Both the position numbers and the translations under genes were made by a program. 64,000 bases of DNA from JAWWPG01 sp963820035. GTDB taxonomy: Bacteria; Actinomycetota; Actinomycetes; Propionibacteriales; Nocardioidaceae. Numbering within the stretch: the stretch's first letter is position 1; every line of letters starts with the position of its first letter. Where the stretch lies: the NCBI GenBank assembly GCA_963820035.1, contig CAWFYK010000007.1:186001-250000 (forward strand). The letters run 5' to 3'. Shown here one piece after another: positions 40,068-49,101 of the stretch. Under the pieces are notes generated by a model, which was not told the DNA's origin, did not search any database, and saw nothing but the letters and a program-made list of their open reading frames with translations.

Positions 40068-41184
40068 CCATCCGCTGCACCTGGTTCGTTCCCTCGAAGA
40101 TCTGGGTCACCTTCGCCTCGCGCATGTAGCGCTCCGCGGGGAAGTCCCGGGTGTAGCCATAGCCGCCGAGCACCTGGACGGCATCGGTGGTCACCCTCAT
40201 CGCAGCATCCGTCGCCACCAGCTTCGCGACCGAGGCCGGCCGACTGAAGTCGCGGCCGGCGTCGCGAAGCCTGGCCGCATAGAGGTACTGCGACCGCGCC
40301 GTGTCGACCGCGGCTGCCATGTCCGCGAGCATGAACTGGAGCCCCTGGAACTCAGCGATCGCGCGACCGAACTGGTGCCGCTCCTTCGCGTAGTTCGTCG
40401 CGAGATCGAGGGCAGCCTGGGCCAGCCCCGTCGATGCGGCGGCGATCCCCAGCCGTCCCGAGTCCAGGGCAGACAGGGCGATCCGCATCCCGTCACCCTC
40501 GTTGCCGAGCCGGTATCCCACCGGCACCCGGGCCGCGTCGAACGTGAGCTGAGCGGTGGCCGATGCGGTCATCCCCATCTTCTGCTCCGGCGCCCCGAAG
40601 GTCATGCCAGCGGTTCCCGCAGGGACGTGGAACGCCGACAGGCCGCCTTTGGCGTCGGGCGAGGTGCGCGCGAACAACAGGAAGAAGTCGGCGTCCGGAC
40701 CGTGGCTGATCCAGGCCTTCGTCCCGGACACGACATAGTCGTCGCCGTCGCGGACCGCCTTGGTGGAGATGGCGGAGACGTCGGACCCGGCCTGCGGCTC
40801 CGAGAGTGCATAGGCGCCGAGCTGCTCCCCGCTCAGCATGTCGGGCAGGAGCGTGGCCAGCTGGTCCGGCGTACCGAACCTGGCGGTCGCCGAGGCGGCG
40901 AGGGTGTGCACCGACATGTCGACAGCCACGCTCATCCAGGCTTGTGCGATCTCCTCGAGCACCTGGAGGTAGACCTCATAGGGCTGCCCACCACCTCCGT
41001 GCTCCTCCGCGAACGGGAGCGACATCAGGCCGGACTTGCCCAACAGGGTGAAGATGTCGCGAGGGAAGGTGGCCGTTGCCTCATCCTGGGATGCGCGTGG
41101 GGCGAGCCTCTCCTCGGCGATCTCGCGGACGACCGCGAGCAGCTCATCGGCCTCGGGGGTGGGAAGCAGGCGTTCGACAGCCAT
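40030..41184 (-). CDS. Acyl-CoA dehydrogenase
   Basis: Seen: 384 residues from ATG 41184, a normal length. G-A-Y-A-L-S-E-P-Q-A-G-S-D-V-S-A-I near residue 125 and W-I-S-H-G-P-D-A-D near 158 bind FAD and substrate. E-R-H-Q-F-G-R-A-I-A-E-F-Q-G-L-Q near 270 and Q-V-L-G-G-Y-G-Y-T-R-D-F-P-A-E-R-Y-M-R-E-A-K near 340 are characteristic, and Y-G-Y-T...I-F-E-G-T-N-Q-V-Q holds the catalytic Glu region (E in F-E-G-T). Chain-length preference is not evident. It is separated by 18 bp from the rlmB-like gene upstream. Its 3' end overlaps DUF4032 by 38 bp. Confidence 0.9.
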   Translation of the reverse strand: MAVERLLPTPEADELLAVVREIAEERLAPRASQDEATATFPRDIFTLLGKSGLMSLPFAEEHGGGGQPYEVYLQVLEEIAQAWMSVAVDMSVHTLAASATARFGTPDQLATLLPDMLSGEQLGAYALSEPQAGSDVSAISTKAVRDGDDYVVSGTKAWISHGPDADFFLLFARTSPDAKGGLSAFHVPAGTAGMTFGAPEQKMGMTASATAQLTFDAARVPVGYRLGNEGDGMRIALSALDSGRLGIAAASTGLAQAALDLATNYAKERHQFGRAIAEFQGLQFMLADMAAAVDTARSQYLYAARLRDAGRDFSRPASVAKLVATDAAMRVTTDAVQVLGGYGYTRDFPAERYMREAKVTQIFEGTNQVQRMVIARSLLRGPRG

Positions 41185-41202
41185 GGGTGCTCGTCCTTCG
41201 TC

Positions 41203-42165
41203 TCAGGTCGTCGCGGTACGGCGGCGCCGGTCGATCTCATAGAGCGCGATGCCCGCGGCTACCCCGGCGTTGAGGGACTCCGAGGCGGCTGACATCGGGA
41301 TCCGCACGAGCACATCACAGCTGTCGCGCACCAGCCGGGACATCCCCTTGCCCTCACTGCCGACGACGAGGACGAGAGGTCCGGAGGCCAGCTCCAGGTC
41401 GGTGATGTCGACGTCCCCGGCAGCGTCCAGGCCGGCAACCATCACGCCGTCGCTCTTGTAGCTCTCCAGCTGGCGGGTCAGGTTGGTGACCCGGGCGACC
41501 GGCACCCGGGCGGCGGCCCCGGCCGAGGTCTTCCAGGCGCTGGCGGTCATCCCCGCAGCGCGACGCTCGGGGATGACGATCCCGTGGACGCCGAACGCAG
41601 CGGCCGAGCGGACCACCGCACCCAGGTTGCGCGGGTCGGTGACCGAGTCGAGGGCGACGAGCAGCGCAGGCCGCCCGGTGTCGGGGGCGCGGGTCGTGAG
41701 ATCGGCGGCATCGGCGTAGTCGAAGGGTGGAACCTTCATCGCCAGCCCCTGGTGGGACGCACCGTCCGTCATCTTGTCGAGGGCGTGCCGCGACACCTCG
41801 AGGATCGTGATGTTGCGCTCTGCCGTCAGCTTGAACGCCTCGCGGATCCGGTCGTCACGGTCGGCGTGCTCGGCGATATAGACCGCCGTCACCGGCACGT
41901 GCGCCTGCAGGGCCTCGACCACAGCGTTGCGCCCGGCCACCCAGTCGGCGGTCGGAGCCGCTCCTCGGCGGCCACGCGATGACGGGGGGCGACCCGCGTC
42001 GGGCGACGACGACTTACGATAAGCCTTGTGTCCTTGGCGATCGGCGGCCTTCGGTGTCGGCCCCTTGCCCTCGAGGCTTCGCTTGCGGCGGCCACCCGAG
42101 CCGGCCGTCGGGTTGCCCCCGGCACGCTTGCGGACCGCTCCAGTGCGCTTGCTGTTGCCAGCCAT
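41203..42165 (-). CDS. rlmB: SpoU-family rRNA 2'-O-methyltransferase (RlmB-like)
   Basis: Methylates a ribose of 23S rRNA using SAM. Seen: 320 residues from ATG 42165. A basic low-complexity N-terminal extension (about 1-70, R/K/G-rich) precedes the SpoU substrate-binding domain (V-A-G-R-N-A-V-V-E-A-L near 77). SPOUT motifs: L-D-S-V-T-D-P-R-N-L-G-A-V-V-R-S-A near 172; L-V-L-V-V-G-S-E-G-K-G-M-S-R-L-V near 262; I-P-M-S-A-A-S-E-S-L-N-A-G-V-A near 286. Two bases after the cysS stop, as is common in actinobacteria (cysS-rlmB). The extension may help RNA binding. Confidence 0.9.
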   Translation of the reverse strand: MAGNSKRTGAVRKRAGGNPTAGSGGRRKRSLEGKGPTPKAADRQGHKAYRKSSSPDAGRPPSSRGRRGAAPTADWVAGRNAVVEALQAHVPVTAVYIAEHADRDDRIREAFKLTAERNITILEVSRHALDKMTDGASHQGLAMKVPPFDYADAADLTTRAPDTGRPALLVALDSVTDPRNLGAVVRSAAAFGVHGIVIPERRAAGMTASAWKTSAGAAARVPVARVTNLTRQLESYKSDGVMVAGLDAAGDVDITDLELASGPLVLVVGSEGKGMSRLVRDSCDVLVRIPMSAASESLNAGVAAGIALYEIDRRRRTATT

Positions 42166-42167
42166 GC

Positions 42168-43604
42168 TCAACCTTCCTTGCCGGCGGTCGTGGCGACCGT
42201 CCAGCGGGGTCCGCTCGAGGTGTCCTCGACCTCGATCCCAGCCGAACGAAGCTGGTCGCGCGCCTGGTCGGCGGTCGCGAAGTCCTTGTCGGCGCGGGCC
42301 TGCTCACGCTGGTCCACCAGGGTTCGCACGAGGGCGTCCAGGCTGCTGCGCAGTCCCGCGGAGTCGTCACCGGTGCGCGTCCAGGTCGGGCCGAGCGGGT
42401 CGAGCCCCAGCAGGTCGAGCATCCGGCGTACGGCGGCCAGGTTGGCGCGCAGCTCCTCGGAAGCACCAGCCGCGAGCAGCTTGTTGCCATCGCGGATGAC
42501 GCCCTGGAGGACCGCCAGAGCTGCCGGGACAGAGAGATCGTCGTCCATCGCCTCGGCGAACTCACCGGGGATGGCAGCGGTCGACAGGTCGACTGCACCG
42601 GCCACCTCGGTCGCCCGCACGACGTAGCCTTCGATGCGCTGGAAGGCGGTGGCGGCTTCGTGCAGCGACTCGAAGCTGAACTCGATGATCGACCGGTAGT
42701 GCGCCGCCACCAGGTAATAGCGAAGCTCGATCGGCCGGACTCGCTTGACGACCTCGCTGACCAGCATCGAGTTGCCGACGGACTTGCTCATCTTCTCGCC
42801 GGCGAGGTTGACCATCGCGTTGTGCATCCACAGCCGCGCGAACGGCCGGCCAGCGGCCCGGGACTGGGCCAGCTCGTTCTCGTGATGGGGGAACCGGAGG
42901 TCGAGACCGCCGCCGTGGATGTCGAACTCGTCACCGAGGTATTTGCCCGCCATCGCGGAGCACTCGAGGTGCCAGCCAGGACGCCCGAGCCCCCACGGCG
43001 CCGGCCAGGCGGCGGTCGCCGGCTCGAGCTCCTTCTTGAAGCCCTTCCAGAGCGCGAAGTCGCGCGGGTCGCGCTTGCCTCTCGGGTCGGAGTCGCCGGC
43101 AGGCTCCATGTCGTCGATCCGCTGGTTCGAGAGCTCGCCGTACGCCGGCCACGACCGTACGTCGAAATAGACGTCACCGGAGCCGTCGGCGGCGACGTAG
43201 GCATGGCCCTTCGCGATCAGCTCGGCGATGAGCTCCAGCATCTCGGGGATATGGCCCGTGGCCCGCGGCTCGTAGGTCGGCGGCAGGCAGCCGAGGATGC
43301 TGTAGGCCTCATGTAGCGCACGCTCGTTGGCGTACGCGATGGACCACCAGGGCCGACCTTCCTCGTTCTCCTTCTGCAGGATCTTGTCGTCGATGTCAGT
43401 GATGTTCGCGACCAGCGTGACCTCATAACCGAGATGCTCGAACCACCGGCGGGCCACGTCGAACGTCACCTCCTTGCGGATGTGCCCGATGTGCGGAGGT
43501 CCCTGCACGGTGAGGCCGCAGTGGTAGATGCCGACCTGGCCCGGGGTGATCGGGACGAAGTCCCGCACCTCACGGGTGGCGGTGTCATGCAGGCGAAGCG
43601 TCAC
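42168..43604 (-). CDS. cysS: Cysteinyl-tRNA synthetase
   Basis: Charges tRNA-Cys. Seen: 478 residues from GTG 43604, chosen because V-T-L-R-L-H-D-T matches class I CysRS starts; the 28 in-frame residues upstream do not. The zinc/substrate Cys is in Y-H-C-G-L-T-V near residue 30, the HIGH motif H-I-G-H-I-R near 40, and G-W-H-L-E-C-S-A-M near 215. D-I-H-G-G-G-L-D-L-R-F-P-H-H-E-N near 235 supplies zinc ligands, and K-M-S-K-S is near 272. The anticodon-binding C-terminus ends E-D-T-S-S-G-P-R-W. The Cys motif reads C-G-L-T-V rather than the usual C-G-P-T-V. Upstream operon partner of rlmB. Confidence 0.95.
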   Translation of the reverse strand: MTLRLHDTATREVRDFVPITPGQVGIYHCGLTVQGPPHIGHIRKEVTFDVARRWFEHLGYEVTLVANITDIDDKILQKENEEGRPWWSIAYANERALHEAYSILGCLPPTYEPRATGHIPEMLELIAELIAKGHAYVAADGSGDVYFDVRSWPAYGELSNQRIDDMEPAGDSDPRGKRDPRDFALWKGFKKELEPATAAWPAPWGLGRPGWHLECSAMAGKYLGDEFDIHGGGLDLRFPHHENELAQSRAAGRPFARLWMHNAMVNLAGEKMSKSVGNSMLVSEVVKRVRPIELRYYLVAAHYRSIIEFSFESLHEAATAFQRIEGYVVRATEVAGAVDLSTAAIPGEFAEAMDDDLSVPAALAVLQGVIRDGNKLLAAGASEELRANLAAVRRMLDLLGLDPLGPTWTRTGDDSAGLRSSLDALVRTLVDQREQARADKDFATADQARDQLRSAGIEVEDTSSGPRWTVATTAGKEG

Positions 43605-43690
43605 CGGCACAGGGTACCGAGGAGAGCCGCTCCGTCCACAACCGCACGGAAAGCCACCTTTGCGCCATGAATGCGTAAACTGGGTCAACC

Positions 43691-44872
43691 GTGCCTCACA
43701 TCAGCTATCACCAGTGGACCACCGCCGAGGACTTCGAGTCGGGCTCGTTCGAGGGCACCCTCCTGCGCGACAGCCGCCTCGTGCTGACGTCGCCGACAGA
43801 CACCATCGACTACCACGATCCGCACGACGGCCGCTCGGTCGCCTTCGAGGTCGGGTCCTGGACGTCCCCGGCGGTCGACCCTGGCTTCCCGTTCACGGAG
43901 CTCGTCTCGTCGTGGAACTGCGTGACGCCTCCGGGCACCTGGGTCGAGATCACCGTCCAGGTCGTCGCGGACGACGGCACCCGGTCCACGGGCTACAGCC
44001 TCGGCCGCTGGTCGATGGACCGCGGCACCATCAACCGCACCAGCGTTCCCGGCCAGGCAGACGACCTGGCCGATGTCTCCGTCGACGTGCTGGTTGCCCG
44101 GAGCGGTCGCACGCTCGCCCGCTGGCGGCTCACCGCCTGGCTGTACCGCCGACCCGGGTCCGACCTGACGCCGGAGGTGAGTCTTGTCGGCGCGGTCGCC
44201 TCGGCGCTTCCCCGGGAGAGGCCCGCTCTGCCCGATCGCTCACCGGCAGACGGGGACGGCCGCTCGCTCGACGTGCCGACGTACTCCCAGGAGATGCACA
44301 ACGGGCAGTACACCCAGTTCAGCGGCGGCGGCGAGTCATGGTGCAGCCCGACCTCGACGGCGATGGTCCTGACGTTCTTCGGAGCAGGCCCGACCCTCGA
44401 GGAGCACGCCTGGGTCGACCCCGACCAGCCCAACCCGAAGGTGGTGCACGCGGCCGCGCACACCTATGACTGGGAGTACGGCGCCGGCAACTGGCCGTTC
44501 AACACCGCCTACGCGAGCGAGCTCGGCCTGCGGGCCTTCGTCACCCGGCTCCGGTCTCTCGATGAGGCGAAGGAGTTCATCGAGGCGGGGGTCCCGCTCG
44601 TGGCGTCGGTGTCGTTCTCCGACGACGAGCTCGGCGGCGCCGGCTACTCCACCGAGGGCCACCTGATGGTGATCGTCGGCTTCACGGGCAGCGGCGACGT
44701 CATCGTCAACGATCCTGCATCCCATCGGGTCGCCGACGACGACGCCGTGCGGATGGTCTACGACCGTGATGGGTTCAGCACCGCGTGGCTGGGCGGGTCG
44801 GGCGGTATCGTCTACGTCATCTCACCGCCGGACAAGGCGCTGCCGGAGCGGCACGCCGAAGCCAACTGGTGA
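43691..44872 (+). CDS. C39-like (papain-fold) peptidase domain protein, cytoplasmic
   Basis: Seen: 393 residues from GTG 43691, no signal peptide. N-terminal beta-rich domain about 1-170 (F-E-V-G-S-W-T-S-P-A-V-D). C39-like domain: catalytic Cys in G-E-S-W-C-S-P-T-S-T-A-M near residue 217, His in T-E-G-H-L-M-V-I-V-G-F near 323, Asn/Asp in V-N-D-P-A-S near 338. Known: C39_2-type proteins cleave peptides, and some are inactive or act on conjugates; lack of export is unusual for this group. TAAACT 9 nt before the GTG suggests a near-leaderless transcript. Convergent with the sulfite-oxidase-family gene. Substrate unknown. Confidence 0.78.
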   Translation: MPHISYHQWTTAEDFESGSFEGTLLRDSRLVLTSPTDTIDYHDPHDGRSVAFEVGSWTSPAVDPGFPFTELVSSWNCVTPPGTWVEITVQVVADDGTRSTGYSLGRWSMDRGTINRTSVPGQADDLADVSVDVLVARSGRTLARWRLTAWLYRRPGSDLTPEVSLVGAVASALPRERPALPDRSPADGDGRSLDVPTYSQEMHNGQYTQFSGGGESWCSPTSTAMVLTFFGAGPTLEEHAWVDPDQPNPKVVHAAAHTYDWEYGAGNWPFNTAYASELGLRAFVTRLRSLDEAKEFIEAGVPLVASVSFSDDELGGAGYSTEGHLMVIVGFTGSGDVIVNDPASHRVADDDAVRMVYDRDGFSTAWLGGSGGIVYVISPPDKALPERHAEANW

Positions 44873-44896
44873 CCGGCGCCGGCCCCGGGCGGGCCG

Positions 44897-46447
44897 TCAG
44901 CCCACCGTGACCTGGATCGTGTCCCATCCCGTCGCGCCGTCAGGTAGCACGTCGGCGACGGCTCCCGTCTGGGTCGCCCCGGTGTCGTCCGTGGCGCGGA
45001 CCCTGAGCGTGTGCGTACCAGACGTGGCCTGCCAGGCGTAGGCCCACTGCCGCCACGAGTCGATGGTGGGGTCGGCTGCGATCCGGCAGTCCTGCCACGG
45101 TCCGTTATCCACCTGCACCTCGACCCGACGGATGCCGCGGTGCTGGGCCCAGGCGACGCCGGCGACCATCACCGTGCCCACCTTCAGGTTCGACGAGCCG
45201 CGAGGTACGTCGATGCGCGACTGGGTCTTGACCGGGCCCTGAGGAGACCAGCCGCGCTGCGTCCAGAACGCGGAGAAGTCGTCGAACCTCGTCACCTCGA
45301 GATCGACCACCCACTTCGTCCCGGAGACGTAGCCATAGAGCCCCGGCACCACCATCCTGACCGGGAAGCCATGCTCGGGCGTGAGCGGCTGACCGTTCAT
45401 GGCCACCGCGAAGAGCGCGTTGCGCCCGTCGGTGAGCGCTTCGAGCGGCGTACCCGCGGTCCAGCCGTCGACGGAGCGCGACAGCACGGCGTCGGCCCCC
45501 GGACGCACCCCGGCCTCGGCCAGGATCGGGGCGATGCGGACGCCGGCCCAGTAGGCGTTGCCGATCAGGTTGCCCCCCACGGGGTTGGACACGCAGCAGA
45601 GCGTCATCCAGTCCTCGGTCAACCCCCGTGCCAGCAGCTCGTCGTAGGTGAGGGTGATCTCCTTGTCGACCAGACCGTGGATCCTGACCTGCCAATGGTC
45701 CGGTACGACGAGCGGCACCGACAGCGACGTATCCACCCGGTAGAAGCTCTCGACCGGGGTGACCCAGGGCGAGACGCCATCGACGCCGACGGCGACACCG
45801 GCGACCGCCGGCGGTGGGCGAAAGCGCCGCGCGAGGGCGGCTCGGGCCGCCTCGACCTGGGCTCGGCCGTGGGCCAAGGCGCGGCCGGCGACCCCGACGA
45901 CGACCGCGGAGACGGCCACGGCTCCGCTCAGACGGAGGAACGATCGCCTCGAGAGGGCCTGGGTCGCCGCCGGGACAGGTTGCCCGTCGGCGTCCCGCCG
46001 TGACGTCGAAGCGGCCGAGGCCCGGTCGGTGAGGATCGACAGCATCAGCATGGCGACCAGCACGCCGGAGAGTGCCGGCAGATAGCGCGTCGTACCCGAC
46101 GGCAGCCGACTGTGCACCGCGGCCAGCAGCACGACCCCCATCACCACGAAGACCGCCTCGGCGGCCGGCTTCGACCTGAGGGCGAGAATGCCGGCGAGGG
46201 CGCTCACGATCGCGACCCCGACCAACGTCGAGCCGATGACGAGCGGCTTGTCGTCGTGGCCCACGTGGGAGATGACGAACTCGATGACCGAGCCCGGCGT
46301 CAGCCGGATGATGCTCTCGGCGACCGCTTCGACCGGCGAGACCCGCAGGTGGGCGAATCCGCTCACGAGCTCGGAGACCGCGAGACCGGCGCCGGCGGCG
46401 ACCACTCCCGCGAGCGCGCCACGACCCTGGTCGCGGGTGAGCTTCAT
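44897..46447 (-). CDS. Membrane-bound molybdopterin oxidoreductase (sulfite oxidase family)
   Basis: Seen: 516 residues from ATG 46447. The N-terminal membrane part has helices near 10-30, 70-90, 98-112 and 128-140. Then comes a second, internal Tat-like motif S-R-R-S-F-L-R-L-S-G at residues 166-175 followed by a helix. The molybdopterin domain starts near 220 and carries the Mo-ligand Cys in L-C-C-V-S-N-P-V-G-G at 284-285. W-V-V-D-L-E-V-T-R near 415 and the C-terminal Mo-co dimerisation domain (V-A-G-V-A-W-A-Q-H-R-G-I-R-R-V-E-V) follow. Known: related enzymes oxidise sulfite or reduce methionine sulfoxide. Inferred: extracytoplasmic enzyme anchored by its own membrane helices. Confidence 0.88.
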   Translation of the reverse strand: MKLTRDQGRGALAGVVAAGAGLAVSELVSGFAHLRVSPVEAVAESIIRLTPGSVIEFVISHVGHDDKPLVIGSTLVGVAIVSALAGILALRSKPAAEAVFVVMGVVLLAAVHSRLPSGTTRYLPALSGVLVAMLMLSILTDRASAASTSRRDADGQPVPAATQALSRRSFLRLSGAVAVSAVVVGVAGRALAHGRAQVEAARAALARRFRPPPAVAGVAVGVDGVSPWVTPVESFYRVDTSLSVPLVVPDHWQVRIHGLVDKEITLTYDELLARGLTEDWMTLCCVSNPVGGNLIGNAYWAGVRIAPILAEAGVRPGADAVLSRSVDGWTAGTPLEALTDGRNALFAVAMNGQPLTPEHGFPVRMVVPGLYGYVSGTKWVVDLEVTRFDDFSAFWTQRGWSPQGPVKTQSRIDVPRGSSNLKVGTVMVAGVAWAQHRGIRRVEVQVDNGPWQDCRIAADPTIDSWRQWAYAWQATSGTHTLRVRATDDTGATQTGAVADVLPDGATGWDTIQVTVG

Positions 46448-46541
46448 CCTTCGATAGTGCCTCACCCTCGCAGCCAACCGGAGCGTCCAGCCCGCGGGCC
46501 GTGGCTCCGTCACACTTTCGTCAGATCCTCGGCCACGCTGG

Positions 46542-46547
46542 CATGAT
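46542..46547 (+). promoter_or_regulatory. Predicted -10 element of ispF
   Basis: CATGAT ends 6 nt before GTG 46554, with no ribosome-binding site between. Leaderless start inferred. Confidence 0.35.
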
Positions 46548-46553
46548 GCGAGG

Positions 46554-47057
46554 GTGACCACCATCCCCGCCGGGAACGGCAGCACCCCCCGGGTGGGCAT
46601 CGGAGTCGACGTCCATCCGCTCGAGCCCCGCCGGGAGCTCTGGGTGGCCGGACTGCACTGGCCGGAGTACGACCGCGGACTTGCCGGTCACTCGGACGGC
46701 GACGTCGTCGCCCACGCCTGCTGCGACGCGCTGCTGTCGGCTGCCGGGCTCGGGGACCTCGGCAGCCAGTTCGGTAGGTCCCACCCGGCGTGGGCCGGTG
46801 CGAGCGGAGTCTCCCTGCTGCACGAGACCGCCCGCCGACTGGCGGAGGCCGGAGCAACGGTCGGCAACGTCGCGGTCCAGTTGGTCGGGGAGATCCCCCG
46901 GCTGGGTCCGCGCCGGGCCGAGGCGGAGACGGCGCTCAGCGGTGCCTGCGGGGCGCCCGTGACGGTGACGGCGACGACGACGGACGGCCTCGGCCTCACC
47001 GGGCGTGGCGAGGGGCTGGCGGCCGTCGCCACCGCCCTGGTCATGCTCCGTTCCTGA
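46554..47057 (+). CDS. ispF: 2-C-methyl-D-erythritol 2,4-cyclodiphosphate synthase
   Basis: Fifth step of the MEP isoprenoid pathway (CDP-ME-2-phosphate to cyclic diphosphate). Seen: 167 residues. Zinc ligands: G-I-G-V-D-V-H-P-L near residues 15-23 (Asp, His) and the later H of the G-L-A-G-H-S-D-G-D-V-V-A-H-A segment near 43-56. The C-terminal T-T-T-D-G-L-G-L-T-G-R-G-E-G-L-A-A near 139 is the IspF signature. Convergent with ispD (17-bp overlap), whereas in many actinobacteria ispD and ispF run in the same direction. Confidence 0.95.
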   Translation: MTTIPAGNGSTPRVGIGVDVHPLEPRRELWVAGLHWPEYDRGLAGHSDGDVVAHACCDALLSAAGLGDLGSQFGRSHPAWAGASGVSLLHETARRLAEAGATVGNVAVQLVGEIPRLGPRRAEAETALSGACGAPVTVTATTTDGLGLTGRGEGLAAVATALVMLRS

Positions 47058-47730
47058 GCAGTGCCTCCGCGAGCACCAGGTCCAGCGGGCGGGTGATCTT
47101 GAAACCCAGCGGGTCGCCGTCGACGAGCGTCACCGTCTCACCGGTCGCCTCCACGAGGGTGGCGTCGTCGGTGGCGTCGTCGCCTGCCGCCCGCGCATGC
47201 GCCCGGCGCAGCGCCGCCGCCGCGAATCCCTGAGGGGTCTGCACCAGCCGGACGAGGCTTCGGTCGAGGGGCGCATTCGATCCGTCGGGAGCAACGCCGC
47301 GCAGCGAGTCGGCGGCAGCGATGACGGGTACGACGCAGGCGGCGCCCGCCTCGAGTGCGGCCAGCACCCGGAGTACCACGTCGACCGGCACCAGGGCGCG
47401 CGCCGCGTCGTGGACGAGGATGCTGGTGATGGACCCGCTGACCGCGTCCAGCGCGTGCGCCACCGAACCCTGTCGGGTGTCGGCGCCGGCGACCACGGCG
47501 ACGTCACCCCGTCGGTCGGCGAGCTCGGCGCGGAGGGCATCGACAGCGCCAGCCGGGGCGGCCACCACGATCTCGTCAGCGACGCCTGACAGCAGGTCGA
47601 CCGCACGCTGGACGAGGGTCACCCCGCCGACGGTGCGCAGTGCCTTGGCCGGTTGCGCGTCCCCTGGGCCGGCCCGCAGCCGCAGCCCCTGGCCGGCCGC
47701 GGGGATGAGGGCTGCGACGGTTGGGGACAC
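47041..47730 (-). CDS. ispD: 2-C-methyl-D-erythritol 4-phosphate cytidylyltransferase
   Basis: Third MEP-pathway step (MEP + CTP). Seen: 229 residues from GTG 47730, chosen because gggag lies 8 nt before it and the sequence becomes family-like at V-A-A-L-I-P-A-A-G-Q-G-L-R-L. Other in-frame GTGs (47739, 47745, 47766) are possible. CTP-binding loop near 8-20 and K of P-A-K-A-L. V-H-D-A-A-R-A-L-V near 110 is the substrate Asp/Arg segment, and Q-T-P-Q-G-F near 165 is present. The C-terminus G-D-P-L-G-F-K-I-T-R-P-L-D-L is typical. Downstream of carD on the same strand, a conserved carD-ispD order. Confidence 0.92.
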   Translation of the reverse strand: MSPTVAALIPAAGQGLRLRAGPGDAQPAKALRTVGGVTLVQRAVDLLSGVADEIVVAAPAGAVDALRAELADRRGDVAVVAGADTRQGSVAHALDAVSGSITSILVHDAARALVPVDVVLRVLAALEAGAACVVPVIAAADSLRGVAPDGSNAPLDRSLVRLVQTPQGFAAAALRRAHARAAGDDATDDATLVEATGETVTLVDGDPLGFKITRPLDLVLAEALLRNGA

Positions 47731-47779
47731 GGTCAGCACTCCCACAGCCGACCCCGGGCCAGTCACCACCCGTGGGGGC

Positions 47780-48265
47780 TCAGGAGGCCAGGACCTCTTC
47801 GAGCATCGTGTAGGCCTTGTCCTCGTTGGTGTGCTCGGCGAGCGCGAGCTCGGAGACCAGCACCTGACGGGCCTGACCGAGCATCCGCTTCTCGCCGGCC
47901 GACAGGCCACGCTCACGGTCGCGGCGCCACAGGTCACGCACGACCTCGGCAACCTTCATCACATCACCGGAGTGCAGCTTCTCCATGTTGGCCTTGAATC
48001 GGCGTGACCAGTTCGTGGGCTCCTCCACGTGCTCGGCACGGAGGACGTCGAAGACGCGCTCCAGTCCCTCTTGGTCGACGACGTCGCGAACACCGACGAG
48101 ATCGAGGTTGCACGCCGGCACCCGGATCTCCAAGTCGTTTTGGGCTACTATGCGCAAAACCAGGTAAAGCTTGTCTTCTCCCTTGATCGTGCGGGTCTCA
48201 ATGTCCTCGATGACAGCCGCCCCGTGATTCGGGTAGACCACGGTCTCGCCGACCTTGAAAGTCAT
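47780..48265 (-). CDS. carD: CarD family RNA-polymerase-binding transcription regulator
   Basis: Seen: 161 residues from ATG 48265. N-terminal RNA-polymerase beta-binding domain: F-K-V-G-E-T-V-V-Y-P-N-H-G-A-A-V-I-E near residues 3-20, L-Y-L-V-L-R-I near 33. Helical DNA-binding C-terminal domain with N-W-S-R-R-F-K-A-N-M-E-K-L near 84 containing the conserved Trp that wedges the promoter bubble, then L-W-R-R-D-R-E-R-G-L-S near 111. Known: CarD stabilises open complexes at rRNA and housekeeping promoters. Likely operon with ispD. A TATCAT -10 lies upstream on the minus strand (48298-48293). Confidence 0.95.
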   Translation of the reverse strand: MTFKVGETVVYPNHGAAVIEDIETRTIKGEDKLYLVLRIVAQNDLEIRVPACNLDLVGVRDVVDQEGLERVFDVLRAEHVEEPTNWSRRFKANMEKLHSGDVMKVAEVVRDLWRRDRERGLSAGEKRMLGQARQVLVSELALAEHTNEDKAYTMLEEVLAS

Positions 48266-48479
48266 GTGATGGTAACCCCTTTCGACCTCTCAATGATACC
48301 ACGTGCGGAGGACCCTGGGAATCGCGTTTGCCCAGGTCAGAATGCTTTTTCGGGCTTGACAAATGGTAGATCTCATGCCTGTCGGAGGTCCCGTGAAGCC
48401 GCCTCCAGGAGGTTTCGATACGCTGAGCCTGGCCTCGTCCGCGAGGCTCCCTCACCGCGAACCAGGAGGACGACGGACC

Positions 48480-49070
48480 GTGGCGATCCACTCAGAGAAC
48501 CACCCCCGGGGCCACTCCGCGGGCTCCTGGCCGGCCACGTCGCGACCTCGCTCCCGGCGCCACCTCGGACTGGGAGTGGTGCTGGCCGTCGTTCTGCTGC
48601 TGCCCGTGCTCGCCGGCTGCAGCAGGGGTTTCGGGCAGCAGACCGACCAGATCTACCAGCCCGGACCGGGCATCAGCGTCCGCAGCGGCGGAGTCTACGG
48701 GATCAACATGCTGGTCATGACGGACGGAGCCGGCCACGGAACCCTGGTGGGGGCGCTGATCAACCAGCAGCGGCGCGTCGACGTCCTCGAGTCGGTGAGC
48801 ATCACGTCTCCCAGCAGCGGCGCCCTCAAGACGACGATCCTGCCCGGCACCATCCCCCTCCCGTCCCAGCGGGCCGTCCAGCTCGCCCACAGCGGTGACG
48901 TGCGCGTCGAGGGCAACCTGGTTCCCGGCGACAACTACAAGGTCACCCTGCTCTTCCACAACGCAGCCCCGATCACGACTCTGATCCCCGCCATCGCCCA
49001 GTCCCTGGTCTACGAGAACGTGCCGGTCGGGCCGGTCCCGAGCGGGACGACGCCGACCCACACCCCCTGA
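48480..49070 (+). CDS. Putative lipoprotein of unknown function
   Basis: Seen: 196 residues from GTG 48480 with aggagga upstream, a better start than the upstream in-frame ATG at 48363. A long basic N-terminus (about 1-30, R/H-rich) precedes the hydrophobic core V-V-L-A-V-V-L-L-L-P-V-L and lipobox L-A-G-C near residue 48. The mature part is beta-rich with G-I-S-V-R-S-G-G-V-Y-G-I-N-M-L-V-M near 67. Not recognised. Inferred: lipid-anchored surface protein. Faces regX3 tail to tail, 31 bp apart. Confidence 0.7.
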   Translation: MAIHSENHPRGHSAGSWPATSRPRSRRHLGLGVVLAVVLLLPVLAGCSRGFGQQTDQIYQPGPGISVRSGGVYGINMLVMTDGAGHGTLVGALINQQRRVDVLESVSITSPSSGALKTTILPGTIPLPSQRAVQLAHSGDVRVEGNLVPGDNYKVTLLFHNAAPITTLIPAIAQSLVYENVPVGPVPSGTTPTHTP

Positions 49071-49101
49071 CCGAGCAGAGCCGGGATGAGCCCGGCGGGA
49101 G